64,000 bases of DNA from Diorhabda sublineata (Eukaryota; Arthropoda; Insecta; Coleoptera; Chrysomelidae): NCBI RefSeq assembly GCF_026230105.1, contig NC_079480.1:30236488-30300487 (forward strand), in the 5' to 3' direction. The notes beneath the pieces are model-generated. The model saw nothing but the letters and a program-made list of their open reading frames with translations. It ran no database searches and was not told where the DNA came from. The translations under genes and the position numbers were made by a program. This document shows, piece after piece, positions 12,775 to 22,200 of this stretch (position 1 is the stretch's first letter; the number at the start of each line of letters is the position of its first letter).

Positions 12775-12852
12775 AATGAGTTTTGCTACTGTGCACAAAA
12801 ATGAATGAATTTTGCTATGGGAATGAATTAAAATAACTGAGTTTTGTCAACA
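12775..12852 (+). repeat. Left subterminal repeat array of the DUF7869 element
   Basis: Three copies of a motif close to AATGAGTTTTGNCAAC lie at 12775-12791, 12804-12820 and 12836-12852. The same motif in reverse orientation forms part of the left terminal inverted repeat (GTTGCAAAAGTCGCTAA). Such subterminal motifs are commonly transposase binding sites; that role is inferred here. Confidence 0.6.
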
Positions 12853-12976
12853 AATGGACATCGTTTATTGAATTTAATAAACATCAGATAACATCGAGTT
12901 CGTAAGAAATAAAAAATAAAAATTCAAAACAAAAGTAAATAATATCATACTATTCATATTGTCAATACTTAGTTTT

Positions 12977-14858
12977 CTAAATTTGCATTATATCACCAAC
13001 TTCTGCTTGTATTTCATACATTTCAACCTCTTCTTGAGCCTCACTTTCTGCATTATCATTAACTAGTGACTTATACAGAGCCAAATGGTCGTCACCAGCC
13101 CAATCTTTACCAAAGTGCTTCTCTAGTAACTTATGTATATCATTAACTTTGGCACTTTTTAATGGTACTCCAGGAGGAACGATCTCTAGGTGCTTATCTA
13201 AATCACTGAGTTTGCAACCCCTTTTCAGAAGAGAACGAAAACATGAGACTTCGTTCTTATAGGAAATTTCGCCTTTAACGACCGTCGTTCCTTGACGTGA
13301 CGATGTTAATATTTTAATTCTTTTACACAGTGATATTTTAAAATGCCACTGCGCTGTGGGTTTAAGAATTTTGCCAAGGGCTGATTTCCAGTTGTATACC
13401 AATAAGTTGTTATTGCCGAACTGTCTGACGGTGCCGGATTCCTCAAAAATTTCAATATATTCATTGGGATTGACAATAGATTCTCTTTTTTTAATGCTCC
13501 GTTCAATTCTTCCGAAAACACGATCTGGCGGCAAAAATGAATGTCCAACTACCGGAAATACCACTTCAATGATTTTAACATGTTTAGGTGCCTTCATTTG
13601 CAGCCAGTACATTAGCATTCCCATTAGAACCATATTTTTGTTTTGCCCAGGGCAATCGTCAGCAAAAAGTTGGACATTTGTAATGTTTGTCTCAAAAGCA
13701 GTGGTATTTAATTGGTAAAAAACTGCGGAAGCAATTTGATTTGCATTGCGATAATACTCATTTTCCAACCAAGGATAAATAGTGACAGTTTCCTTATTTT
13801 GTTCACTTTTAGATGAGCCTGCACATACAGTAAAATTAAACAAGTACAGTTGCCGACTAAAATATGCGGACTGATCTGGCACTTTTGGCAATACTAAGTT
13901 CTTTTGGCAATCAAACGCTAACATCAAGGTGTCGCTTTTCTCAGTCCGCAGCTCATCATAAAATGCCTTTGCTTTTAGGCGGTGAACTCGTAACATAGCC
14001 ATGTTATGAATTTTTTCGGCACCATTTGAATTTTGAATACTGAGCCGAAGTTCTATACATGTTGAACAGGCATCAGTTGCTGGAGTTTTAAAGCTTATAT
14101 TGTAATCTTTGGTAAAAATACCGCGAAAAAACTCATATTTCACTTGTGAACAGGAACTTCCTTGTGCACTGTTGTACAGCCTCCAAAGCTTCCTGATATT
14201 GAGATCACATTGTAAATACAGACGCGTTGATTTATCTCTCCCGTAATGCGATTCAACAGGCTGCAACTGGTCGATGAAATTTTTTACGGTTTGTCTTTTT
14301 TCAGCGAATGCCTGGTTAACTCGATATCCGCCACGTCGCTCCTTTGGCGTTTCTCCTTTGAGGAAGTGGCGTTGGCACAAAATTCGCACTCTGTCCTTTG
14401 ATACCCGCAAAGCATTTAGAAATGTTTTCTGACAGACCTTAACGTTTCCCGTTTTTCTCGGAACAAAGTATGTTGTAGTTACAGCAACATTTCGTTTGCC
14501 ATCAACAGTTTCACTTCGCTTTTTCGGCAGCGATTGATTGGTGTACTTGAGCAACAGACAATCTTGTGATTGTTTTGATTTGTTTGCATACAACATTTTG
14601 TGGAAATTTTCAATGTCAAGCTGCGTGAGTTTCGCACACTTAAATGACGATGTGTCCTTGTGGTTACAAGAAGGGAGTTGTGGAGGCGCATGAGCACTAT
14701 ACCTGTGTATAAAAAGAGATAATTGAATAAAAAGAATAGTAAATAATATTACAAAGTTTATACCGAATCCTTTTGGCCTTCTCCCTTTTCCATTCCCTTT
14801 TGTTTGCAATTCTCTTTCTTCCTTTCCCACGATCGTAATCTCCGACACATCGACCCAT
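12977..14858 (-). CDS. DUF7869-domain protein, probable transposase, two coding exons
   Basis: I read this as exons 14858-14764 and 14702-12977 on the minus strand, 606 codons, joined across a 61-bp GT-AG intron (14703-14763). The ATG at 14858 follows a 5'-UTR intron (14861-14925). Splicing replaces an N-terminal stretch that would otherwise read as a false membrane helix by the basic peptide KRIANKREWKREKAKRIR, typical of this family's nucleic-acid-binding N terminus. Domains: a Cys-rich N-terminal third (CQKTFLNALRVS near residue 122); SHYGRDKSTRLYL near 183; FKTPATDACSTC near 236-247; then an RNase-H-like core with LAFDCQKN (Asp296), FADDCPGQNKN (Asp380/381) and VVGHSFLPPDRVFGRIE (His419, Asp425, Glu432). 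DUF7869 proteins are widespread in arthropods and are annotated as uncharacterised. Terminal inverted repeats around the gene make a transposase role the best inference. No frameshift or internal stop is seen, so it may be active or recently active. Confidence 0.8.
14703..14763 (-). other. 61-bp intron of the DUF7869 gene
   Basis: On the minus strand the donor is GTATAAAC and the acceptor TTTTTATACACAG, with a T-rich tract before it. The intron happens to be open in one frame, which creates a false continuous 623-codon ORF starting at a GTG. Only removal of 61 bases joins the upstream ATG frame to the main frame in phase 2. Confidence 0.75.
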
Positions 14859-14860
14859 CT

Positions 14861-14925
14861 CTGTAAAGCACAGCTAGATTAACAAAACTATACGATTATT
14901 ACATTTTTCACGCACTCATATTTAC
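14861..14925 (-). other. 65-bp intron in the 5' UTR of the DUF7869 gene
   Basis: On the minus strand GAAAAG is followed by the donor GTAAATATGAG, and CTGTGCTTTACAG ends the intron, two bases before the ATG. A leader exon lies upstream (to the right of 14925), towards the right terminus of the element. Confidence 0.6.
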
Positions 14926-15032
14926 CTTTTCACAAAGCCGGCACTCTAACCGCACAAACGCCGAAGACTGAATTGTTCACGATCACTGATACAGTAAAAC
15001 GTCAAACATGATATTGTCAGATTCAAAAATGA

Positions 15033-15311
15033 GAAATGAATGACGTATGCAACGGTACATGAAATTTTATATGAAAAGTAACGAGTTTTGACAACTAACC
15101 TCTTTCGGAAAATAAATGAGTTATGGAGTCAAACGCCGTGATAAATTAATGACTTTTGCAACCAATTTCACTTTTGTGATTGATTTTGTAGGAAATAAGC
15201 GGGTTTTGGCGCCGTATATAGTAGACAGAACGATAGAAGGTAGAATTGGCTGGCGATTGACATTGCCAGCTCAAAATTTAAAAAAAAGTAAATTAGCGAC
15301 TTTTGCAACTG
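15033..15311 (+). repeat. Right subterminal repeat array of the DUF7869 element
   Basis: Six copies of the motif TAAYGASTTTTGNCAAC at various decay stages start near 15035, 15079, 15115, 15143, 15193 and 15288, the last being the terminal inverted repeat itself. Spacing is about 30-95 bases, and all point the same way. The gene's leader exon and promoter must lie in or beside this array, so the sites could both bind transposase and regulate its own expression (inference). Confidence 0.6.
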
Positions 15312-15393
15312 GACTCCTCATATGTATAATATAATATGTATGTATGTACATACATATATGTAGTAACACAAAACAATGAAATGAAAAGTCACT

Positions 15394-15740
15394 TTAAGGA
15401 CGCAAAAATTCATATATTGTCGTTTGTCTCCTCCTTTTCTTTAAAATGGCGTCTTGAAATCGTATTTCTAATTTAGAAAGAAGCTCCAAAGACTCTGTAT
15501 CTCCCTGATTTTCGACAAAACTTTTGAGCTGCTTGGTCAGGGTAATAGCTTTACCATAATTTGGGATAGCTTCTGTTGGTACTCGAACCTCATCGACATC
15601 AGAATCTTCGGAAAGTTCTTGTATTTCAACTGGATTTTCAATTTGTTGTCCCCAGTTTACTCGAGAAAGTCCCAGCGAAGTTGGCGCGCGGCGCGATTGA
15701 GAAATGCAATAGCGATACTCTCAACAGAAAAAAAAATAAG
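15394..15740 (-). pseudogene. C-terminal remnant of a pogo/Tigger transposase
   Basis: On the minus strand, upstream of a TAA at 15396-15394, the frame reads PTEAIPNYGKAITLTKQLK, then SLELLSKLEIRF and finally RRRQTTIYEFLRP. This is the characteristic acidic and helical tail of pogo/Tigger/CENP-B-like transposases, ending in a TxIxxFLxP-like motif. Before it (around 15700) ESIAIAFLNRAA may be a decayed form of the tI-N-CF-kAGF helix. The catalytic domain and DNA-binding domain are absent from the element. Confidence 0.75.
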
Positions 15741-16025
15741 ACAAGGCGTTTCTTTTTATTTTGTTTTCTCGTGTCCGCGTCCGTTCAAGAGAATGTCCGT
15801 CCAAGAGAGAGTTTATACAATGCAAATTATATGAGAGTCGGTCGGGACCATGAGAAACTGTCCGTTTAAGGGAATTTCACTGTATATATAAACTATCGAC
15901 ATTCGAAAAACCATCATAATCGTGTTCAGGAGGTCTCAAAACATGGGAAAAATGATGTGCCCCCCATTTTTCTTCTAGTCATGCCTACCGTAATAGTCTA
16001 ATTTTTTCTTGAAAAATTCGACTAA

Positions 16026-17585
16026 AAGCAGACGTAGATATATAGCTAGAGTATTCGCTATATATTCGGAAAATCAGGAGATCATAGACTATATTTAATA
16101 AAAAGATAGCCTTCCTACCCTCACTTCGCTTTATCTTGGACCAGACTGACTGTATGATGTAGCTAATCACCGAACAACTTTTTGGTTTGGTCTACTCAAA
16201 CCCTTTTTGGAGGTTTTTTTACTTTACTTTACTGCTTTGCTATAAGCCATTGTAGTTCATCTTCCTCTTGCAATTTGGCTAATATAAGTGAGGACATATT
16301 AGTTTACAATTTTAGAGAACTGTAATTTATTAATCAGAAAAAAATAAAATATACAATTTCTCGATAAATCCTCAAAGAAATCCTTCCTGTTTCATTGAGA
16401 AAAATTCAAATTTTAAGTTTATTAACGGTGAAAATATATGTATAATTTTGTACTGGAAATCAAGTTAACTCACTTGTTCAAATTATTGTCCCCCAACTTT
16501 GCAGTTTGCATAATTTATAATAAGGTACTAAAAATTACAAATATGAAACAAAATTCCAATATATCTAGGTGAACAGTATTTCTTATCTGAAGTGATCTTA
16601 TTCACTATACCTACTGGAATCATTTCTGATGTATTTTCTACTTTTGTTCATCAATATTTACAAATGGACAAAAGTGCAGAGTTATAAATATTAGAAAAAT
16701 TATCAACAAACACTTTCTAAAATACTAAACAAAATTTGACCTTTTTCTATACTGGACACGTTATAATTACAATAACTTTTTGCCAATAAACAGATGATTT
16801 TCATGGTATAAAATTATTCTCTTAGTGACACTGTTATCCCATTAAAAATGTTGCGTAATAAGAATCATTCCTAAACAAGGTTATGCTAATCAAATCTACA
16901 GGCGGATTATATGAATTAATGAAGTTGAAAACTTGTCTTAACTGCAGAGTCGGACTAATCTATATACAGGGGCTGTCCTATACATTTATAATCGTAACAG
17001 CGTTTGATATGCAGTGCATATGTAATCATTTATTGGTTCTGCTATTCTGTATTTTTCGTAGATTTTAGGTCCTGATCAAACTGCTCATACAATATTACAG
17101 ACACGTTAGTACCGAATTCGGCGCAAAAATATCGTAGGTCCATGTCGGGTTATTATTAACGTTTTCGAATCTTTTCTCTTATCTCTAAAATATGCTTTTG
17201 AGTTCTCCAGTTGTTTTTTACCTATTTCTTCGAAGGTGAGAACGAGCTTTAGATATTTTCTTACATCATTTGGCATGTTGAAATATAAAATGTAATATTT
17301 GGATATAAATCAACAGAAACAATATGTTACTATTTAATATCATCTACCAAATAATTGCAGCATGTATTTTTTGTTCATACAAATTGACTATTTTTTTTAT
17401 TATATTTAACGTGCATGTGACAACTGTGCCATTAGCACGAGTAACAATACATAATTTAATTTTTATACACAGAAATATTAAGTGAGGTAAAATACAATTA
17501 ATTTGAGTCTAATGTCTGAATATTATATTTTGGAAATAAGTTGTTCTTCTACGAGGAACTGAGTCACTTTATTCAGTTCACATAC
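16026..17585. other. Intergenic AT-rich DNA
   Basis: No gene, repeat boundary or RNA recognised. Short frames such as 16883-17068 show no motif. Confidence 0.4.
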
Positions 17586-17589
17586 TGAC

Positions 17590-19500
17590 TTTAAAGTTCG
17601 ATTTTATACCGATGAGGTCTCCTGGCATAATTTGGACATTCGGAGAAAATATGTTTTACTGATAGCTCCGTTTGGCAATTTTGGCAGTTTGGCGGAGAAA
17701 ATCCTGATATTAGACAACTATGTGTGAGATAAGTGTGGCTAATACTGTCTGGATAAATTAAACTTAGTGGATTTATAAACTGTTGGTTGAATGTCACGTA
17801 GAGGCGAGGTAACTTGATCCCCATGACTTCACCAGTTGTTACGATTTAGATTTTTTATGTATGCTTTCAAATCTCCATAAATTTGAAGGTTAGACATGGC
17901 GGTGACAGAAGTGGCTTCTTTTTCAAGGCGATCAGCTCTTACCTCACCTATAATACCAACGTGAGCAGGGTCCTATATAATAGTTATGGAAGTACTGTGA
18001 TGTCTCAAAAGTTTAATTATGTTATGTATATCTTGGACTGAAGAATGTCGGGTGAACACTACAGAAAGAGGAGATTTTATACGATCTGATATGTTTTTCT
18101 AATAATGTTACAAAGCATCCTACTCCAACTTTGGCCTTTGAGGCCTCCGTGTAAAGGACCATGTTGTACTTTTCTCTACTCAGCAGTTCAGAAAAAGCCG
18201 ACCGCAAAACATATGAGCTGGTTCCTTCCTTATTGAATATGCAGAAGGAAATATCAGATTGAGGTAAAATTTTTAACCAGGGTGTTACATTCGAAAATAG
18301 TACTGGTCTGGTATGGGAAAGTTTATATTTTTGATTAAGGTTTGGACTAGCAAAGGGAGAGGACGTGCCATTAAATTAAGTGAAGGATTCTGATGTTGGG
18401 ATGATATTATCAAAAGATTCACCGGATTTGACAGATTGGATGAGATAGAAGCTGCGTAGAAGAGAAGGAGATATTGTCGTCTGAGCCAGAGTGGGGGTTC
18501 ATTGGCCTCACAATAAACGCTTTCAGCGGGGCTAGACCAGACTGCTCCTAAACATAGTCAGATAGCAGTCTTGTGTATCGAGTTGAGAGTTTTCCAGTAG
18601 ACAAGTTTCTTCTGTACCCCAATGATAATGAGAAAGAGTTTTAATAACATTAAGCCTTCTAAGACATATTCCTTTAGTTTCTTGAATGTGCTGTTTCCAG
18701 GAGAGTCTAGTGTCGAATAATAGGCCTAGGATTTTGTAGTTATCAACGACTGGTAGTAGAGAGTTGTAGATTGATATTTTAGGGGTGAGGGAGTACGATC
18801 TTATGCTAAATTTCATAACTTTGGATTTAGTATGGGAGAATCAGAGACCAAGAGAGGTGGCTCTGTTTTGAAGGAAATTCTGCTTCATTCTGATTCATAA
18901 CTGCATATTTTATAGGAGAGGGTATATTGGAACATAATTTGTTTATAGCAAGGATAAATAGGGTAGTGCTTAGAACGGATCCCTGGGGAACACCATCACA
19001 TTGAGTTCGAATAGAAGAGAATGAGTTGTTAGCACGAACCTTGAATGTCCTAGTTGTTAAAAAAAATTTTATAATTGCGTAAGATTACATTCAGTCAGAC
19101 TGTTAAGAATTGCCTTTCTGGAGATTTTGTCGAATGCACTTTCGATATCGAATATGGCAGCTATTACATCTTGTTTGTTGTTCATATCGTTGGATATGTG
19201 TATTTACAGTAGTACAAGATTGTCAATGGTTGAGCGCTGTCGACGGAAGTCAGACTGTTCCTTTGAAAGTTTGTTGTGTTTTTCAAAGAACCATAGAAGT
19301 TTTTTTCTGGTCAACTTTTCGAATAATTTATATATAGTACAACTAAGTGAAATAGACCTATAAGATTCCGGTAATGTAGGGGGTAAATTAGGTTTAAGTA
19401 CTGAGATTATTAGAGACTGACGCCATTGTGAAGGAAAATTTTGTGAGGTCCAGATGTAGTTGTATATGTTTAAGAATTTACTGACTATTTTTTGTTCTCA
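17590..19500 (-). pseudogene. I/Jockey-like LINE ORF2 relic: RT, RNase H, C-terminal CCHC
   Basis: Reading the minus strand from right to left, the RT blocks appear in order: FPSQWRQSLIISVLKP and LPESYRSIS near 19430-19350; FRRQRSTIDNLVL near 19250; FDIESAFDKISRKAILN near 19105-19155; GVPQGSVLSTTLFILAIN near 18950-19000. The YADD box is missing at about 18900, where the reading jumps to SHTKSKVMKFSIRSY. The thumb follows (YKILGLLFDTRLSWKQHI, 18816-18650), then an RNase H remnant in which the first Asp is Glu (YTEASKAKVGVGC, about 18150). The typical tail YLTHSCLISG...CQNCQTELSVKHIFSECPNY lies at 17600-17750. Many stops and frameshifts make it dead. Confidence 0.85.
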
Positions 19501-19599
19501 ATATTGGGTGGTCGATATCATCAGTACATTAATATTTTATTCGTTCAAAAAATCTTTACAATGCAATATTTGAGCAGCTAATGATGCGATTGAATCGGT

Positions 19600-20175
19600 G
19601 GTTGATGTGGCCCAGTTTCATCTCCCGGTATGATACCACCACCTGGTATCTAGGCAACATGAATTGGCACTAAGGGTTTCAAGTTTCGTCTCTGTGCCGA
19701 TGCGTCCGGTTTCGGATCTTCGGATGCAGGATCTATGCTCTGGAGGATCTATCAGGCAAAACGAAATTCAAAGTAGATTTCTGCAATATAACACTTATAC
19801 AAATGCTGTACATCAACATCTCCAATCGAATAAACTCTAGCTCTAATAAAAATGAAGGTGAACTCAACTAAAGGTTCACCTTGTACATTCTGGATGCGAC
19901 TTACACCCGATTCAGATATAATTTTGGACTCGCCGTCTTAGTCAGGGACGACATATCTTGCCAACGGAAAGAGAGAATATTGAGCCTTCAAAATTCGATG
20001 TAATTTGGTTTAAAGCAACGACTCGAAGAAAACAAAATTATTTTGCTTCCTATACAGACCTCCTAGTAATACCCGCTACCAGCAGTTATTCTCAAACCTT
20101 GCGGATGAAATCGATTGCTTGCAATTCAACCATGCAAACGCAGATATTGTTATCTACAATATTGTTACATATAAT
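19600..20175 (+). pseudogene. LINE endonuclease relic, inverted relative to its RT part
   Basis: On the plus strand YNFGLAVLVRDDISCQR, FDVIWFKATTRRKQNYF and, in another frame, FSNLADEIDCLQFNHANADI match the order and character of the apurinic-type endonuclease of Jockey/I-like LINEs (VRxDI..C, DxIWFK, then the ADI...GDFN strand). It directly abuts the reverse-transcriptase part (17590-19500), which lies on the opposite strand. That layout suggests one insertion with a 5' inversion. Frames are broken. Confidence 0.65.
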
Positions 20176-20339
20176 GTTATATATCAAGTGCAAAGCCAGC
20201 TTTTACGATGCTACTAGTTTCTTTATTATTTTATGTATCACTCCAGAAGTGCATAAGCGGAAGGTTCAATCTGCTTTCTCTAATACTTACATAACAATAA
20301 AGCTTTGGAAAATATTCCAGTTTAAATGATTTTGGTAGT

Positions 20340-21285
20340 TGAAAGATACTATTCTAAAAAAATAAAATGCTTGATTTGAAAGTTATGTTCTTCTTCGATC
20401 ACGTTTCAATTTCAAACCATGTTGATACTTCCCTTCATGTTTGATAGAATTAAGATTGTTTAAACGATTTTGCAAAAAATTCAACAAACTATAAACAATA
20501 AATCATAATGTTATAAAGAGAAAATACCGTATAGTAAAGACTCCCATTTATGGTATGCAATTTAATTATTGCTTTTAAAACTATCGATGGTAACATTATT
20601 TATTACGATTTCTCGTTGTCTTCACCTCTTGATGAATTTGTACCTATAACTATTTAACCTTTCACGCCACGTTATAGTTCTTATCATTTTCATATATCAC
20701 ATCCACGGCCAGGTAAAATACTGTCGAGATTTTATTTCTGGGTTGTGTGTGTGAGAAAATTACTAAATAATTTATCAGAGGCGATACTCACATTAGGTGA
20801 ATGTTCACGGCTCATGAAAGAGAAACAATTTTTACATTATGTAAAATATTGTAATAGTATCTATTCGCTCAAAAATCCTGTCAAAATATTTTGAATCGTT
20901 GGTAAAAATGAATTGTATGAATATGAACCGTTTCTAAACGCTTATTCATTTTTTTTGACTTTGACTTTTGTTCAAGAATCTTTGAATATTTATAATCATT
21001 TTATGTTTTTTATGTTTCATGGTTTGATTTTTCATTTTGATGACCTTTTAAACTATTTTTGTCCAAAGTAAAAATCATCATAATTATCACAATATTACTA
21101 CTTCTATTTTTTGTGTTTTAAATTGTAGTTCAATATCATATTTATTGAATTAATTTTAAAACTATTGAGAACGTCCTGATACACATAATAAGAAAAGGTA
21201 CATTTCGACGTTTAGGATCTGTTTCGTTGATTTTTCTGAATTTGAATTTTTACACTTACAATCAAATGTCATTTTTAATGATCAA
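20340..21285. other. Intergenic AT-rich DNA
   Basis: Nothing recognised apart from short simple AT stretches. Confidence 0.4.
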
Positions 21286-21289
21286 CAGA

Positions 21290-21765
21290 GCCCGGATATG
21301 TTGACTCTGATTGGGGAGAAAACGATCATGGAAATCGTGACTTAGATTCTAGGAGAAAAAGTACAACAGGTTATTTATTTATGTTGTGTGATATATGTGC
21401 AATATGCAGGAACACAAGTATCTGTGGCAGGTTCATCTACAGAGGCTAAATATATGGCGCTGTATAAAACTGACAAAGAGGCAATGTGGTTAAAGATATA
21501 AGCATCAGGTATAAACCTTGAAACTAAAGAAACTAACTAAAGAAATCTTAATATATAATGGTACAAACCACAAAAGATCTAAACATATTGACATCAAATA
21601 TCATTTCTCTCGGTAACAATGTGAGGAAAAGACTATAATTGTTAAAAATAGTTCAACAGGTGAGCAAATTGCAGACATGCTAACAAAGCCACTACCAAAG
21701 GTCTAATTCCTGGAGTTGAAAGCAAAAATGAGATTGGAAAATTGATAAATAGATAATATCTATAT
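21290..21765 (+). pseudogene. Ty1/copia retrotransposon relic, RNase H end of pol
   Basis: In broken frames the plus strand gives SRRKSTTGYLFML, GSSTEAKYMALYKTDKEAMW, RSKHIDIKYHF and NSSTGEQIADMLTKPLP. These are the hallmark copia RNase H and C-terminal pol blocks (DRKSTTGYLF, SSTEAEYMAL, KHIDIKYHFIR, IADMLTKPL) in the right order and spacing. A possible 3' LTR start (TGTTGGATCACTATATAAGC) lies near 21840, about 100 bases after the pol end. No 5' part of the element is present. Confidence 0.85.
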
Positions 21766-21837
21766 ATAATATTATAATTGTAACTTTTTATGTTTGATCT
21801 TATAGAATTTTTTCTGGGTTTCCCTTATCGTGAAAGC

Positions 21838-22200
21838 AGATGTTGGATCACTATATAAGCGGTTAATAATAACCGTCCCAGACAAAGAGTTAAAAAAATT
21901 TTGTCAATTGACATCTTTTATAATATTGATTTTAATATAAATAAGGTTTTCTACTTTAAAACATCTGTTAAACACATTTTAACCTTGTCAAAGAATATTA
22001 TTTTGGTATTGCCTAAAATAAAGAAAAAAACAAGGTTTTCAAGCTACAGGTCATAAAACCAGGTATAGGTTTATGTATAGAATTGATAATAAAAATCTAA
22101 AAATGTATTAAGGCTAGAAAGTAGGTAGTTTAGTTCTCTCCGAGAATTAAAGTTGTAAGGACATACCTCCAAACCTATAAGTGAAATAAAATAATCTTCC
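21838..22200 (+). repeat. Possible copia LTR remnant
   Basis: The start TGTTGGATCACTATATAAGC lies at the distance and orientation expected for a 3' LTR after the copia pol relic, and TGTTGG is a common copia LTR start. No second LTR was found for comparison, so the right boundary is unknown. Confidence 0.3.

Larger units (their letters stand above)
12571..15319 (-). mobile_element. DUF7869-type DNA transposon, 2.75 kb, apparently intact
   Basis: The ends are inverted repeats of about 39 bases beginning GAGGNGTCCAGTTGCAAAAG and continuing TCGCTAATnTACTTTTTT, with two visible mismatches. They are flanked on both sides by ATAT, a plausible 4-bp target duplication; the wider flank is palindromic, so a different boundary by 1-2 bases cannot be excluded. 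The only gene inside runs on the minus strand and encodes a DUF7869-type protein. Subterminal copies of the terminal motif lie at both ends. The element sits within a pogo/Tigger remnant and is therefore younger than it. It does not match the terminal signatures of hAT, piggyBac (TTAA) or mariner (TA) known to me. Confidence 0.8.
12329..15882 (-). mobile_element. Deleted pogo/Tigger-like transposon (outer of two nested elements)
   Basis: The ends are inverted repeats starting CAGTGAAATCTCC (left) and, on the other strand, CAGTGAAATTCCC (right), each flanked by TA, the target duplication of the Tc1/mariner/pogo superfamily. Near the ends the phrase GTCCGTTCAAGAG-TGTCCGT recurs, as in Tigger-type elements. 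Inside, the right part encodes the tail of a pogo-type transposase on the minus strand. After removing the inner insertion the element is only about 0.8 kb, so it is a non-autonomous deletion derivative. Its insertion site is the (TA)n tract of repeat A. Confidence 0.85.
11476..16025 (+). repeat. Repeat A copy 1, split by a nested pogo/Tigger element
   Basis: About 1 kb of this repeat lies in two blocks, 11476-12328 and 15883-16025, on either side of the nested insertion. Copies at 37501-38482 (same orientation) and 43497-44483 (opposite) are uninterrupted. It starts AAAAAAGCCGTGAGCAGCAG and ends TTCGACTAA, with a hairpin near each end. It has a (TA)n tract in the middle, which is where the foreign element landed. 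The 112-codon minus-strand open frame at 11852-12190 is shared with the other copies but is probably not coding. The class is unknown; a non-autonomous Helitron/Helentron-like element is possible from the hairpin and CTAA end. Confidence 0.85.

Noticed and set aside
14703..14848. Membrane-anchored N terminus of the DUF7869 protein
   Set aside because: The hydrophobic stretch is the translation of a 61-bp intron, and the apparent start is a GTG, not an ATG.
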